Source of the DNA: Haloferula sp. BvORR071
GTDB lineage: Bacteria; Verrucomicrobiota; Verrucomicrobiia; Verrucomicrobiales; Akkermansiaceae
Direction: 5' to 3'
Assembly (NCBI RefSeq): GCF_000739615.1
Contig: NZ_BATP01000039.1
Span: 1-64,000, forward strand
Length of the DNA: 64,000 nucleotides
In this document: positions 8,778-17,335 of the stretch, piece by piece
Layout of the letters: the number at the start of each line of letters is the position of its first letter
Numbering within the stretch: position 1 is the stretch's first letter
The notes under the pieces: model-generated
What the model saw: only the letters and a program-made list of their open reading frames with translations
Told to the model about the DNA's origin: nothing
Database searches by the model: none
Program-made: the position numbers and the translations under genes

Positions 8778-9110
8778 TTATCGGGCAATAAGCCACCGCA
8801 GCGCGAGGCCCGCCCCTATTCCCACGCAGCCCACTGCCATCACGGTCGTCACGGGTGCAATCTCGATCATATCCCCGAGGCGTGCGTGCCACAGCCCTTC
8901 ATCGATTCCTATCCGCAGCTCGCTGCCGGGCTGCTTGTCTTCGTCTCGTTCGCTTGCTGCAACGAAGGGGCGGGGGTCGCGTGCTGGCACGAAAGGGCGC
9001 GGGTCCGCCGCTGCCATGGAAGGGCGGGGGGCCTCGCTCGCCGCGTTGGATTCCAGCAAGGGGCTTTTGGGATAGGCAGGTACGTTGGACATAGTCGTAG
9101 TGGATTGCAT
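8778..9110 (-). CDS. Possible small proline-rich protein with C-terminal membrane anchor
   Basis: This is an otherwise long non-coding gap (8482-9382). A minus-strand frame from ATG 9110 gives 110 residues: a Ser/Thr-rich start, a Pro/Arg-rich middle containing two copies of DPRPFV, then an acidic segment (SELRIGIDEGLW). It ends with a clear hydrophobic helix and Arg end (APVTTVMAVGCVGIGAGLALRWLIAR). A membrane helix plus Arg at the extreme C-terminus argues for a real tail-anchored protein. The middle is made by a short DNA tandem repeat. No family is recognised and no clear ribosome site is seen. ATG 9092 is an alternative start. Confidence 0.4.
   Translation of the reverse strand: MQSTTTMSNVPAYPKSPLLESNAASEAPRPSMAAADPRPFVPARDPRPFVAASERDEDKQPGSELRIGIDEGLWHARLGDMIEIAPVTTVMAVGCVGIGAGLALRWLIAR
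8958..9042. repeat. Three degenerate copies of a ~28-bp tandem repeat
   Basis: Three successive units share the core ACGAAGGGGCGGGGGTC (second copy CACGAAAGGGCGCGGGTC, third ATGGAAGGGCGGGGGGCC) at about 28-bp spacing. On the minus strand they encode the repeated DPRPFV of the small protein at 8778-9110. Exact edges are uncertain by a few bases. Confidence 0.5.
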
Positions 9111-9382
9111 TTCTGCTTTCGCAGCACCTGTGCCACCCGCTGGCACCGAGTTCCCAGTGCCCCCATCTGTTCCTGATGGGGACGATGCTCTGCAGGAAGC
9201 AGAGGATCTTCACGAAGGAGCCTATCTCCCACCCCTGCCGTGATCGTCAAAAGAAGGTCCAGCGAAGGGAATCCCCGGCCGCTCGCCCTCGTGACATTCA
9301 CGCACCGACCCACCTGCGGCCTTTACAAGCGAAAGATTTCTGCGACTTCTCGCGAGTTTCGGCGTTAAAACTCAAAAATTGC

Positions 9383-12300
9383 ATGAAATCCAAGCTTTCG
9401 TGTGTCTCCTCCCTAGGCCTTGCCCTCTCCTCTCTCTTGCTCGTGGGGAAGGCAGCCGCCGAGTATTACAACTTCAACACCGAGGCAGGCTCCGACATCC
9501 TCTATCAGGAGGTCCGCTATCCCTATTGGGCCCAGAGCACTTATAACGCCCGCTACTACAACAACGTCCAGGATGAGTCCGGCCACAGCGTCTTCTTCTA
9601 TTCCGGCACGACCTACGATTCCGCCGTGGCCACCGGCTCCTCCACGCCGCGGAACAACGGCTACATCTGGAGCTTCTGGCCGGTCAGCAATCCGGTGAGC
9701 GCGGGGGATGCCGTGGTTCCCGGATGGTGGAATCCGCCCTTCTACGACGTCCCCTCGGTGGGTGAGGGCGCCTCGGGCAAGATCGAGACCACCACCGGCC
9801 TTGCCAACATGAACACCAATGTCTGGTACGCCTCCGCCATGCGGGTCTGGCGGCCGACCGGGAATCCCGCGAATCAAGGCAAGGTCGGCCAATGGTTGCG
9901 TGATGGCGTCACCGGCCAGTGGAACCACATCGCCACAATGAATGTTCCCTTCGCCGCGACCAAGTTCGACGGCACGATGTCGGGCTTCCTGGAGGACTTC
10001 AGCCACGGCAATGCCAACCCGCGCCGCGCGGAGTTCAAGAACATCTACTATCGCAAGGGCAGCTGGAAGCCAGCGACCACTTTCCGCCCTTCGACCCGCC
10101 AGGCCACCGAGAAGGGGACCTCGGGAACGATGGAGGATGGCACCGTGGGTTTCTTCGAGACCTGCAGCGGCACGACCTATACCGGCAACATGGGCCCGGG
10201 TGCGGTGGAGATGACTTACACCCTGAGCACGCCTGCCAATCCGACTTTCGATCCGCTGGTGGTGGACAACGTCACGGCGGAGGGCAGCTCCGGACAGGTC
10301 CACGTGAAGTGGAATCTGCCAGCCACCAGTGCGCCGCAATTTTCCTACAAGGTGGAGGTCTTCCCTTCGCCGGATACTTCGGGCACGCCGGCCTTCACGC
10401 TGGCGAAGATCGATCCGGATGTCCGCGAGTGTGTCGTCACCACACCGGGGCAGGGCAGCACCGTGCGCCTGACCATCACCGATATCTTCGACCGCCAGTC
10501 CACGCCGGCAGTCGTGAGTGCCGCTGCGGCCGTGCTTGCGGATGCTGTCACTCCCGGCGGCACGGTTCCGGGCCTGGGCTACAAGTACTATGAAACTAGT
10601 TTGTCGGCGCTTCCCGATTTCGCTTCGCTGGCGGGCTCCACGCTCAAGATGCAGGGTGCGGTGAATATGCCGGACCTCACCGTGAGGAAGAAGCACACCT
10701 CCTATGCCTGCCAGTTCAGCGGCTACGTGAATGTCCCGGCGGACGGCCTGTGGATGTTCTCCCTCGCTTCCTGTGATGGCAGCAAGCTGCTCATCGATGG
10801 CAGTCCCGTGATCACCAACGATGGCGTGCACTCCGGTGGCTCGGAGGCGGGCGGCACGCTTGGCCTGAAGGCCGGGCTTCACGCCGTGGAGTTGCAGTAT
10901 TTCAAGAATTCCTCCACTTCCGGCGACAACGATCAGCTCAGTCTCTCATGGGAGGGTCCGGGCCTCGCGAAGACCTTGATGAAGGAAGCCTGCTGGGCGC
11001 GGTTGCCGTCCGGAGGCGAGCCTTCGGTCACGCTGACCTCACCATCCCCGGGCGCCATCATTCCAGCCTCCGCTGCGCCCTTGGCGGCGAATGTGAGTGC
11101 GAATGGCCAGACCCTGAACTCCGTGCGCTTCTTCAACAAGGACACGGTCTGGGCGACCAGGACGGGGACCAGTTCACCCTTCAATACTCCCGCCCTCCTC
11201 GGCGGCGGTGCGAATCATCTCAAGGCGCGGCTGGTTTATGGTGCAGGCTCGGCCTTCTCCATCGATTCCCCACCCATTGATGTCACCGCGGTGCAGCCGG
11301 TGCTTTCGCCATGGAATTTCTCGGCCATCGGCCAGCACGCCTTCCAGTCCGCCGCGGGCTACGATGCCGGCACCTGGTCGCTCGTGGGCGATGGCATGAA
11401 CATGGCATGGCAGGAGATCAGCGGCGATGAAACGATCATCGCCCATGTCGCGGGCAAGCCGGTGACCGGCTCCGCAAATGGCTCGCAGTTCGATGCCGTT
11501 GGCTTCGACACCTCGTGGAATGGCGGGATCATGTTCCGCGAGAACCTCTCGCCCAGTCCGGGTTCGGAACTCGGCAGCCGCTTCGTGGCTCTCTACAAGG
11601 AGAACGGCAACTCCACCCGCCTGCAATCGAGCGACGACCAGAATGCCGGTGGCCCGGTCGTGGGTGCAAACCTCGGTAGCAACTACACCTGGTTCAAGCT
11701 GCAGCGCGCCGGAACGCTTTTCACTGCTTCCCTTTCTACCGATGGCCTTACTTGGACGGAGGTCGGCACCCGCACCATGGCTACGCCATTTGCTGCCAAG
11801 ATGTATGTCGGCCTCTTTACCCTAGCACGGCCGAGCACGAATCCGAATCCCCATTGGTGGAAGTTCGACAACGTCAGCCTCGCCAGCATTGGCAGCGGCT
11901 TCCAGATCACCACACAGCCGCAGTCGCGCACGGTGTATGAGGGCTCGACCGTGAACTTCTCCGCCACCGTCGCCAGCGCCAAGCCGCTCAGCTTCCAGTG
12001 GCAGCGCGGCGAGACCGATATCCCCGGTGCGACTTCCGCCACGCTTACCCTCCCGCAGGTCGATGCCGCGGACGCCGGCAGCTATCGCGTGATCATCTCC
12101 GATGGCACCACCACCCTCACCAGTGATCCGGCGACCCTGGCGACGAAGCCCGCCGGCACCGGCTTCCGGCGCGCGGTCGAAGTGCAAGGCCCCTTGGCTT
12201 ACTGGCGCTTGAACGAAACCGCGGGCCCGACCGCCGTCGATTCCGTGGGATCTAACAACGGCACCTTTGTTGGCTCCTTGACCGTGAATCAAGCGGGGCC

Positions 12301-13543
12301 TCGGCCCGCGGCCTTTCCTTCCCTTGAGGCCAACAACACCGCCTACAAGTTCAACGGCAACGGTTCGCGCGTCACGATCCCCGCGCTCAACCTGAACTCG
12401 AATACGGTCACCATCACCGCATGGGTAAAGCGCAGCGGCAATGCGGCCTCCTTCTCCGGCATCGTCTTCAGCCGCGCCGGAAATACCGTTGCCGGCCTGA
12501 CCTTCGGGAATAGCAACGAACTCCGCTATACCTGGAATGACACGGGCGGCAGCTACAACTGGAATTCCGGTCTCATTCCGCCCGATGGCCAGTGGACCTT
12601 CGTGGCCTTGGTGGTCGAGCCGGGCCAGGCGAAGATCTACATGGATCCCGGCACCGGCTTGGTCTCCGCGACCAACGGGATTTCTCACGCCATTGAGGAA
12701 TTCAACGGCCTGACCTGCATCGGCCAGGACACCAGCGGCAGCAGCCGCACCTTCAATGGCTGGATCGATGAGGTCGCTCTCTTCAACCGTTCACTTTCCG
12801 CCGCCGAGATCGCCGCGATCGATAATCCCGATGCCTCGGTCTCCATGTCCGCGACGACTCTGTTGGCGAAGGAATCGGGCCTCCTTCCCGGCCAGTTTAC
12901 CGTGAGCCGCGCCTTGGCCTCCACGGCAGCGCCCTTGACCGTGAGCCTTGCGTCCGCTGGCAGTGCCACCCGCGGCAGCGACTACGCCCTTATCGGTGAC
13001 AGCGTGACCATCCCGGCCGGCGCGAGTTCCGCGACCATCGCGGTGACGCCCTTGGCCGATACCATCGCGGAGGGCCCGGAGACCGTGCAGCTCGGCTTGG
13101 TGAAAGGCGGCAGCTACTACATCGCCTCGCCTCCCGCCACGGTCACGATCGAAGACCTGCCCATGGATGCCTGGCGCTTCGGCAAATTCGCGGCCGAGGC
13201 GAACAACCCGCTGATCTCTGCCGACGACGTCGACTCCGAGGGCGACGGCATGAACAATCTCCTCGAGTACGGGATGAACACCGATCCCGCGCTTTCGGAC
13301 TACCAGCTCGGGCCGCAGCTCTCCTATGCAGACGGCATCCTCGCCCTCACCTATCGCCGCAACCTCGCGGCCACGGACATCACCTACACCGTGGTCCAAA
13401 GCGAAGGTCTCGGTGAATGGGTGCCCGCCACTGTCAGCGAGCAGATCATCTCGGACGACGGCGTGACCCGCGTGATCAAAGCCAGCCTCGCGCCGTCAGC
13501 AGATCCGCTGAAGTTCCTGCGCCTCCGCATCACCCGGCCCTGA
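9383..13543 (+). CDS. Large secreted multidomain protein (DUF3472-like, PA14, Ig, LamG, Calx-beta)
   Basis: Start ATG 9383 gives a signal peptide (MKSKLSCVSSLGLALSSLLLVGKAAAEY). The 1386-residue product appears as an N-terminal DUF3472-like region (about 28-285), a fibronectin-like segment (to ~385), a PA14 sugar-binding domain (about 390-540) and an Ig-like stretch. These are followed by a DUF1349/regalpha-like sandwich (about 640-835), an immunoglobulin domain (840-925: QPQSRTVYEGSTVNFSATV), a LamG/concanavalin fold (925-1150: YWRLNETAG ... GWIDEVALFNRSLS) and a Calx-beta domain (1150-1255). The C-terminal 'EYGMNTDPALSD ... VVQSEGLGEW' module is common in Verrucomicrobiota. It looks like an exported carbohydrate-interacting protein. 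No catalytic residues are recognised. Confidence 0.85.
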   Translation: MKSKLSCVSSLGLALSSLLLVGKAAAEYYNFNTEAGSDILYQEVRYPYWAQSTYNARYYNNVQDESGHSVFFYSGTTYDSAVATGSSTPRNNGYIWSFWPVSNPVSAGDAVVPGWWNPPFYDVPSVGEGASGKIETTTGLANMNTNVWYASAMRVWRPTGNPANQGKVGQWLRDGVTGQWNHIATMNVPFAATKFDGTMSGFLEDFSHGNANPRRAEFKNIYYRKGSWKPATTFRPSTRQATEKGTSGTMEDGTVGFFETCSGTTYTGNMGPGAVEMTYTLSTPANPTFDPLVVDNVTAEGSSGQVHVKWNLPATSAPQFSYKVEVFPSPDTSGTPAFTLAKIDPDVRECVVTTPGQGSTVRLTITDIFDRQSTPAVVSAAAAVLADAVTPGGTVPGLGYKYYETSLSALPDFASLAGSTLKMQGAVNMPDLTVRKKHTSYACQFSGYVNVPADGLWMFSLASCDGSKLLIDGSPVITNDGVHSGGSEAGGTLGLKAGLHAVELQYFKNSSTSGDNDQLSLSWEGPGLAKTLMKEACWARLPSGGEPSVTLTSPSPGAIIPASAAPLAANVSANGQTLNSVRFFNKDTVWATRTGTSSPFNTPALLGGGANHLKARLVYGAGSAFSIDSPPIDVTAVQPVLSPWNFSAIGQHAFQSAAGYDAGTWSLVGDGMNMAWQEISGDETIIAHVAGKPVTGSANGSQFDAVGFDTSWNGGIMFRENLSPSPGSELGSRFVALYKENGNSTRLQSSDDQNAGGPVVGANLGSNYTWFKLQRAGTLFTASLSTDGLTWTEVGTRTMATPFAAKMYVGLFTLARPSTNPNPHWWKFDNVSLASIGSGFQITTQPQSRTVYEGSTVNFSATVASAKPLSFQWQRGETDIPGATSATLTLPQVDAADAGSYRVIISDGTTTLTSDPATLATKPAGTGFRRAVEVQGPLAYWRLNETAGPTAVDSVGSNNGTFVGSLTVNQAGPRPAAFPSLEANNTAYKFNGNGSRVTIPALNLNSNTVTITAWVKRSGNAASFSGIVFSRAGNTVAGLTFGNSNELRYTWNDTGGSYNWNSGLIPPDGQWTFVALVVEPGQAKIYMDPGTGLVSATNGISHAIEEFNGLTCIGQDTSGSSRTFNGWIDEVALFNRSLSAAEIAAIDNPDASVSMSATTLLAKESGLLPGQFTVSRALASTAAPLTVSLASAGSATRGSDYALIGDSVTIPAGASSATIAVTPLADTIAEGPETVQLGLVKGGSYYIASPPATVTIEDLPMDAWRFGKFAAEANNPLISADDVDSEGDGMNNLLEYGMNTDPALSDYQLGPQLSYADGILALTYRRNLAATDITYTVVQSEGLGEWVPATVSEQIISDDGVTRVIKASLAPSADPLKFLRLRITRP

Positions 13544-13556
13544 TTCTCCTGCCTTT

Positions 13557-13590
13557 CATCTGTGTCCATCCGTGTTAATCCGTGGTTCCT
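13557..13590. repeat. Dispersed-repeat-like phrase downstream of the giant gene
   Basis: The stretch contains the internally repetitive wording 'tgtgtccatccgtgt' and 'taatccgtggttcc'. I recall very similar intergenic phrases from many Verrucomicrobiota, Planctomycetota and Acidobacteriota genomes. Only one copy was noticed in this window, so assignment as a dispersed repeat rests on recollection. Confidence 0.3.
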
Positions 13591-13697
13591 CTGCCTTTGA
13601 ACCCAAGCCACTTGCCTCATTGGATCTGGTAGACTTGCTCGTGGGATGCCCCCGCGTTTGACCTCCACCCAGTATTCGGCTTGGGTTCGCACAGCGC

Positions 13698-15044
13698 ATG
13701 AAACCCGCCGTGCTTCTCATTCTCGCCGTTCCGGCACTCGCCAAGGCGGACCCGAAGCTCGACTTCGCGCTGGGCATCCTCGCTGGCCAACGCGGCGACC
13801 GTCTGGCCGCCAATGCCGCGATTGAGAAAGCCCAGGCGGCGGATCCTACCGCCTTTCCCCTCATGACCCGCGTCGCGCAAATGCGCCAGGCCGCTGGGGA
13901 CGTCGCAGCGGCATCCACCTTCTACCGCGACTTCGCGAAGGCCGCGCCGGAACGCCTCGACGCCCAGATCGCCTACGCCGACTTCTTGCGCGATGTCTCC
14001 CCGAATGACGACTTCGCCGGAAAGATCGCTGCCGAGACCTTGGAAAAGGCCGCCCTGCGCTTCCCCCGCAGCCTCGCCATCGAGAAGCGCCTCTTCCGCA
14101 TCTACGAGTCCATGGAGCAGCGCGAGAAATCGCGCGCGATCTTCGAGGAACTGGCCCAGCCCGGGCTCGGCGATGCCGCGACTCTCGCCGCGGTGGACAT
14201 GGCGCGGACCCTCTTTCCGAAGGACAATGCCGCCGGTCGCGCCCGGATGGATGAGCTCTTGAAGCAGGCGGTCCAAGCCTCGCCGGACAACCCGGTGCTG
14301 GCCCGCACCGCCAGCGAGCACTTCCGCAATACCGGCCGCTTGCCGGAGGCGATGGAGATGCTCGCCAAGCATGTCGCGGCCGATCCTTCCTCGCTGGAAC
14401 TCCACACCCGCCTCGGCATCCTCCAACTCGCCGCCGAGCGCCAGGCCGATGGCGAGAAGACCTTGAAGGAGGTCCTTGCCATCGATCCGCGGCAGGCCCT
14501 CGCCCATCAATCCCTCGCCAAGCTCTACCGGAACCAGGGCAGAATCCCGGAGGCCCTTCCCCATGCCGCGGAGACGCTCAAAATCCGCGGTGGCAGTCCC
14601 TCCGAGTTCCTCACCCTCGCCGATGAATTCCTGGCCGCCGACCAGCCGCGCGAGGCCCGTCTGCTGCTGGAGAAAGCGGTCTTCTTCAATCAATCCGATC
14701 CCGATCTCGCGGTGAAGCTCGCTGTGGCCACTCGCCGCGATCCGGAGACCCACTCAAGCGCCTCCCGCCTCTTCCGCGAAGCGGAGACCCTCGCGGGCAC
14801 CGGCGGCGCCGCCAAGGATCCGGTCTTTCTCAGCGAGTTCGCGGAATCGCTTCTGGAAGGCGGCCAAGTGCCCGCCGCCGAAGAACGCCTGCGCGCAGCC
14901 ATCCGCAGCTACAAGGCGGACCAGAAGAAGGAGCAAGCCGCCGCCATGCGCCGCCTCGCTGGGATCTGGGAGCAGGGCAAGAAGAACGCGGATGCGGCAA
15001 GATCGCTGCGGCAGCGGGCGGATGCCTTGGATTCGCCGCAGTAA
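13698..15044 (+). CDS. Exported TPR-repeat protein
   Basis: This 448-residue protein has a short signal peptide (MKPAVLLILAVPALAKA). The rest is helical-repeat sequence: successive ~34-residue TPR-like units with the alternating small/large pattern (LAKHVAADPSSLELHTRLGILQ; LKEVLAIDPRQALAHQSLAK are the clearest). It likely acts as a periplasmic protein-protein scaffold. There is no catalytic domain. It ends on TAA at 15042-15044, and the convergent monooxygenase gene ends at the very next base. No terminator fits between them, so the two 3' ends must overlap on the transcripts. Confidence 0.85.
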   Translation: MKPAVLLILAVPALAKADPKLDFALGILAGQRGDRLAANAAIEKAQAADPTAFPLMTRVAQMRQAAGDVAAASTFYRDFAKAAPERLDAQIAYADFLRDVSPNDDFAGKIAAETLEKAALRFPRSLAIEKRLFRIYESMEQREKSRAIFEELAQPGLGDAATLAAVDMARTLFPKDNAAGRARMDELLKQAVQASPDNPVLARTASEHFRNTGRLPEAMEMLAKHVAADPSSLELHTRLGILQLAAERQADGEKTLKEVLAIDPRQALAHQSLAKLYRNQGRIPEALPHAAETLKIRGGSPSEFLTLADEFLAADQPREARLLLEKAVFFNQSDPDLAVKLAVATRRDPETHSSASRLFREAETLAGTGGAAKDPVFLSEFAESLLEGGQVPAAEERLRAAIRSYKADQKKEQAAAMRRLAGIWEQGKKNADAARSLRQRADALDSPQ

Positions 15045-16532
15045 TCACGGTGCAGGACTGAACCAGCGGCACAGCGCTTCCTCCAGTCCATCGCTCGCAC
15101 CCTTCTCTCCGACCCACGCAAGGCAGGCATCCGGACGGATCAGCATCGAGGGGCCCTTGTCGACGTCGATGCAACGGATCCTCTGCGTGGTGTCGGTAGC
15201 AAGCCGGGAAGCCAGTCTGTTAGGCGTGGCGTCGAGAAGGACTCCCATGCCGTCCTGCATCAGATCGTAGAGTGAGCTCTCGGGAGTGATCGCTCGGTTG
15301 CCCATCAGTCGTCCCACCTCATCCAGCTCCGATCCCAGATCGTAGCGGATGGCGAGGCCACTCGTCATCTCGCCGATGAACCCGTTGACCTCATTGAATT
15401 GCATGAGCTTCGCGAACAGCTCCCGCAGCGCACCCGTTTGTGGATCGGGCCTGAGGATCGCGATCTGGGCCAGGGTATTGGCCAGCACGGCCTCCGCCAC
15501 CGGCCGCCGCTCGGCTGTATAGGTATCGAGGAAGCTTTCAGGCATCTCGCCACGAACCACCGCGGCGAGCTTCCAGCCGAGGTTGGAAGCGTCCACCAGC
15601 CCCAAGCTCAGGCCTTGCCCGCCGAAGGGCGAATGGACATGCGCTGCATCCCCGGCGAGAAGCACCCGGCCCTTGCGATAGGTGTCGACCAGCCGCGTGT
15701 TGTCCCCCCAGCGGCTGCCGCTGCTCAGCGCCTTCACCCGGACCTCCTTGGCACTGACGCGGCGCAGCACGGATTCAACCTCCTCTCGTGTGACCGGGGC
15801 CTCGCGATCCTCAGGCGGGCCACTGAAGTCGATCAGGACCAACCGCCCGGGGATCGGGCCGTAGGAGAACACCCCGCCCGCCGTGCGATTCCAGCCATTG
15901 GGCAAGAGCAGCTCCGGATGATCGATGTCGGCGATCACCTGATAGAAGGTCGTGGTCGGCGGGGTCCCGGGAAAATCGAAACCGGCGCTCTTACGGATGA
16001 AGCTGCGACCGCCATCGCAGCCCACCAGCCACCCGCAGCGGATGCTGCTGCCCGGAGACAGCTCCACCTCAATGCCATCCCCATCTTGCCTGAACCCGCG
16101 GACCTCACAGCCACGGCGCAGCTCGACCCCGAGAGCCCGGGCTCGCTCCGCCAGCATGGCTTCGAGGCCCTGCTGGTCCACGGCCCGGGTGCGCCGTTCC
16201 GGCTCACGCTGTCCATCCTTCCGGATCGGCAGCCCGGCGAAATGGCCGCTAAGCTTCGACCCGCGCCCGCGGCTGTCGGCTACGTTCCGCTCAATGAACT
16301 GCTGGATCACCGCAAAGCTCCGCTCTTCCTCGGCAGCGATGGCCACGGCCATTCCGCGACGCAGCAAGGCTTCGGCGGCGAGGGGGCCGATCGACTTCGC
16401 CTTCATGGCCGTGTTTGGGGCGGCCAGCCGCTCCAGCACGAGGACCTTTGCGCCTCCGAGTGCCAGTTCGATGGCAGTCAGAAGCCCGACCGGCCCCGCA
16501 CCCACCACGACCACATCAAATTGCATTTTCAT
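15045..16532 (-). CDS. FAD-dependent aromatic monooxygenase (class A)
   Basis: Start ATG 16532 (or 16526) gives a 495-residue cytosolic flavoprotein. Class A hydroxylase hallmarks are present: the dinucleotide-binding GxGxxG (VVVGAGPVGLLTAIELA, residues ~6-22), the DG motif (GCDGGRSFIRKSAGF, about 175-190) and the GD motif (LLAGDAAHVHSPFGGQGLSLG, near 285-305). The family (rifampicin, pentachlorophenol and polyketide hydroxylases) inserts one oxygen into aromatic rings using NAD(P)H. The substrate is unknown. It is transcribed divergently from a TetR gene, with a palindromic operator touching its start codon, so a substrate-like inducer is likely to control it. Confidence 0.92.
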   Translation of the reverse strand: MKMQFDVVVVGAGPVGLLTAIELALGGAKVLVLERLAAPNTAMKAKSIGPLAAEALLRRGMAVAIAAEEERSFAVIQQFIERNVADSRGRGSKLSGHFAGLPIRKDGQREPERRTRAVDQQGLEAMLAERARALGVELRRGCEVRGFRQDGDGIEVELSPGSSIRCGWLVGCDGGRSFIRKSAGFDFPGTPPTTTFYQVIADIDHPELLLPNGWNRTAGGVFSYGPIPGRLVLIDFSGPPEDREAPVTREEVESVLRRVSAKEVRVKALSSGSRWGDNTRLVDTYRKGRVLLAGDAAHVHSPFGGQGLSLGLVDASNLGWKLAAVVRGEMPESFLDTYTAERRPVAEAVLANTLAQIAILRPDPQTGALRELFAKLMQFNEVNGFIGEMTSGLAIRYDLGSELDEVGRLMGNRAITPESSLYDLMQDGMGVLLDATPNRLASRLATDTTQRIRCIDVDKGPSMLIRPDACLAWVGEKGASDGLEEALCRWFSPAP

Positions 16533-16611
16533 ATACTCTATCCAAAATTGGACTGAGTATATTTTTGGCGGCTTGCAGCACCGGGTCAACAGAAATATAT
16601 ACTGAGTCCAG
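16531..16611. promoter_or_regulatory. TetR-type operator region between monooxygenase and regulator
   Basis: A 32-bp imperfect palindrome spans 16531-16562 (left half ATATACTCTATCCAAA, right half ATTGGACTGAGTATAT; 13 of 16 positions pair). A further half-site (ATATACTGAGTCCA, 16597-16610) lies just upstream of the TetR start. The palindrome abuts the monooxygenase ATG, so binding would block its transcription. The second site would give autoregulation. Assignment to this TetR is inference from position. Confidence 0.75.
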
Positions 16612-16621
16612 AAATCTGAGC

Positions 16622-17260
16622 ATGCCAGCATCCTCCGACCGCCGCTCCCGCAAGCGCCAAGCCACCCGGCAGGCCATCTCCGACGCCGCCACCCGCCTCT
16701 TCATCGAGCGCGGCTTCGACCAGGTGACGGTGGACGAGATCGCCGCCGCCGCCGACGTCGGGCGGATGACGGTCTTCAACCACTTCGTCCGCAAGGAGGA
16801 CATGTTCTTCGACCGCGACGAAGAGGGTCGTGAGATCCTGCGCGAAGCCTTGCAGCAGCGCGATCCCGGCGTCGCTCCTCTCGAAGCCTACCGCCTGCTC
16901 GCCCATCGCCTGGTGGCGGAGCGAAGTCCGGCGATCGAGTTCTCTTCACGGAGCCGAGCCTTTGTAGAGGCGGTCGAAGCCAGCGAAACCCTCAAGGCCC
17001 GCGCCCGGGCGATCCGCGATGAGTTTGCGCAAGTCGTAGCGCTCGCGCTATCCGCTGGTGCCGGACGGCCCGGCGACGATCCTGAGGCCCAACTGGCCGC
17101 GAGTTTGCTTCTGGCGACTTGGAGCGTGGCCTTCATCCAAGCACACCGGACCTTCCGGCAGGGGCAAGATCCGGAGGCGGCACAAGCGGTCTTCCTCGCG
17201 ATCATCGACAAGGGCAGCCTCGGCCTGAACGCCACCATGGCGGGCTCTCCCTACGTGTGA
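16622..17260 (+). CDS. TetR family transcriptional repressor
   Basis: ATG 16622 begins a 212-residue protein. The N-terminal helix-turn-helix is typical: RRSRKRQATRQAISDAATRLFIERGFDQVTVDEIAAAADV, then GRMTVFNHFVRKEDMFF, the TetR 'T.Y.HF..K..L' recognition helix with Phe in place of Tyr. The C-terminal ligand-binding domain is divergent, as usual. It faces the FAD monooxygenase, and palindromic sites fill the 89-bp intergenic region. The simplest reading is a local repressor of the monooxygenase and of itself. It shares a bidirectional terminator with the convergent sialate esterase gene. Confidence 0.93.
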   Translation: MPASSDRRSRKRQATRQAISDAATRLFIERGFDQVTVDEIAAAADVGRMTVFNHFVRKEDMFFDRDEEGREILREALQQRDPGVAPLEAYRLLAHRLVAERSPAIEFSSRSRAFVEAVEASETLKARARAIRDEFAQVVALALSAGAGRPGDDPEAQLAASLLLATWSVAFIQAHRTFRQGQDPEAAQAVFLAIIDKGSLGLNATMAGSPYV

Positions 17261-17274
17261 GCGCCACAAAAAAT

Positions 17275-17302
17275 GAGTCCGCACAGTTTCCTGTGCGGAC
17301 TC
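17275..17302. terminator. GTCCGC-type hairpin terminator
   Basis: A perfect 12-bp stem GAGTCCGCACAG / CTGTGCGGACTC closes on TTTC. On the minus strand it is followed by a T6 run, making it a classical terminator for the sialate esterase gene. It can also end the TetR transcript. Its GTCCGC core recurs in several other hairpins in the window. Confidence 0.9.
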
Positions 17303-17335
17303 GAAAGCGAGGCGGGAGCTAGTGCGTGGCTTGGC

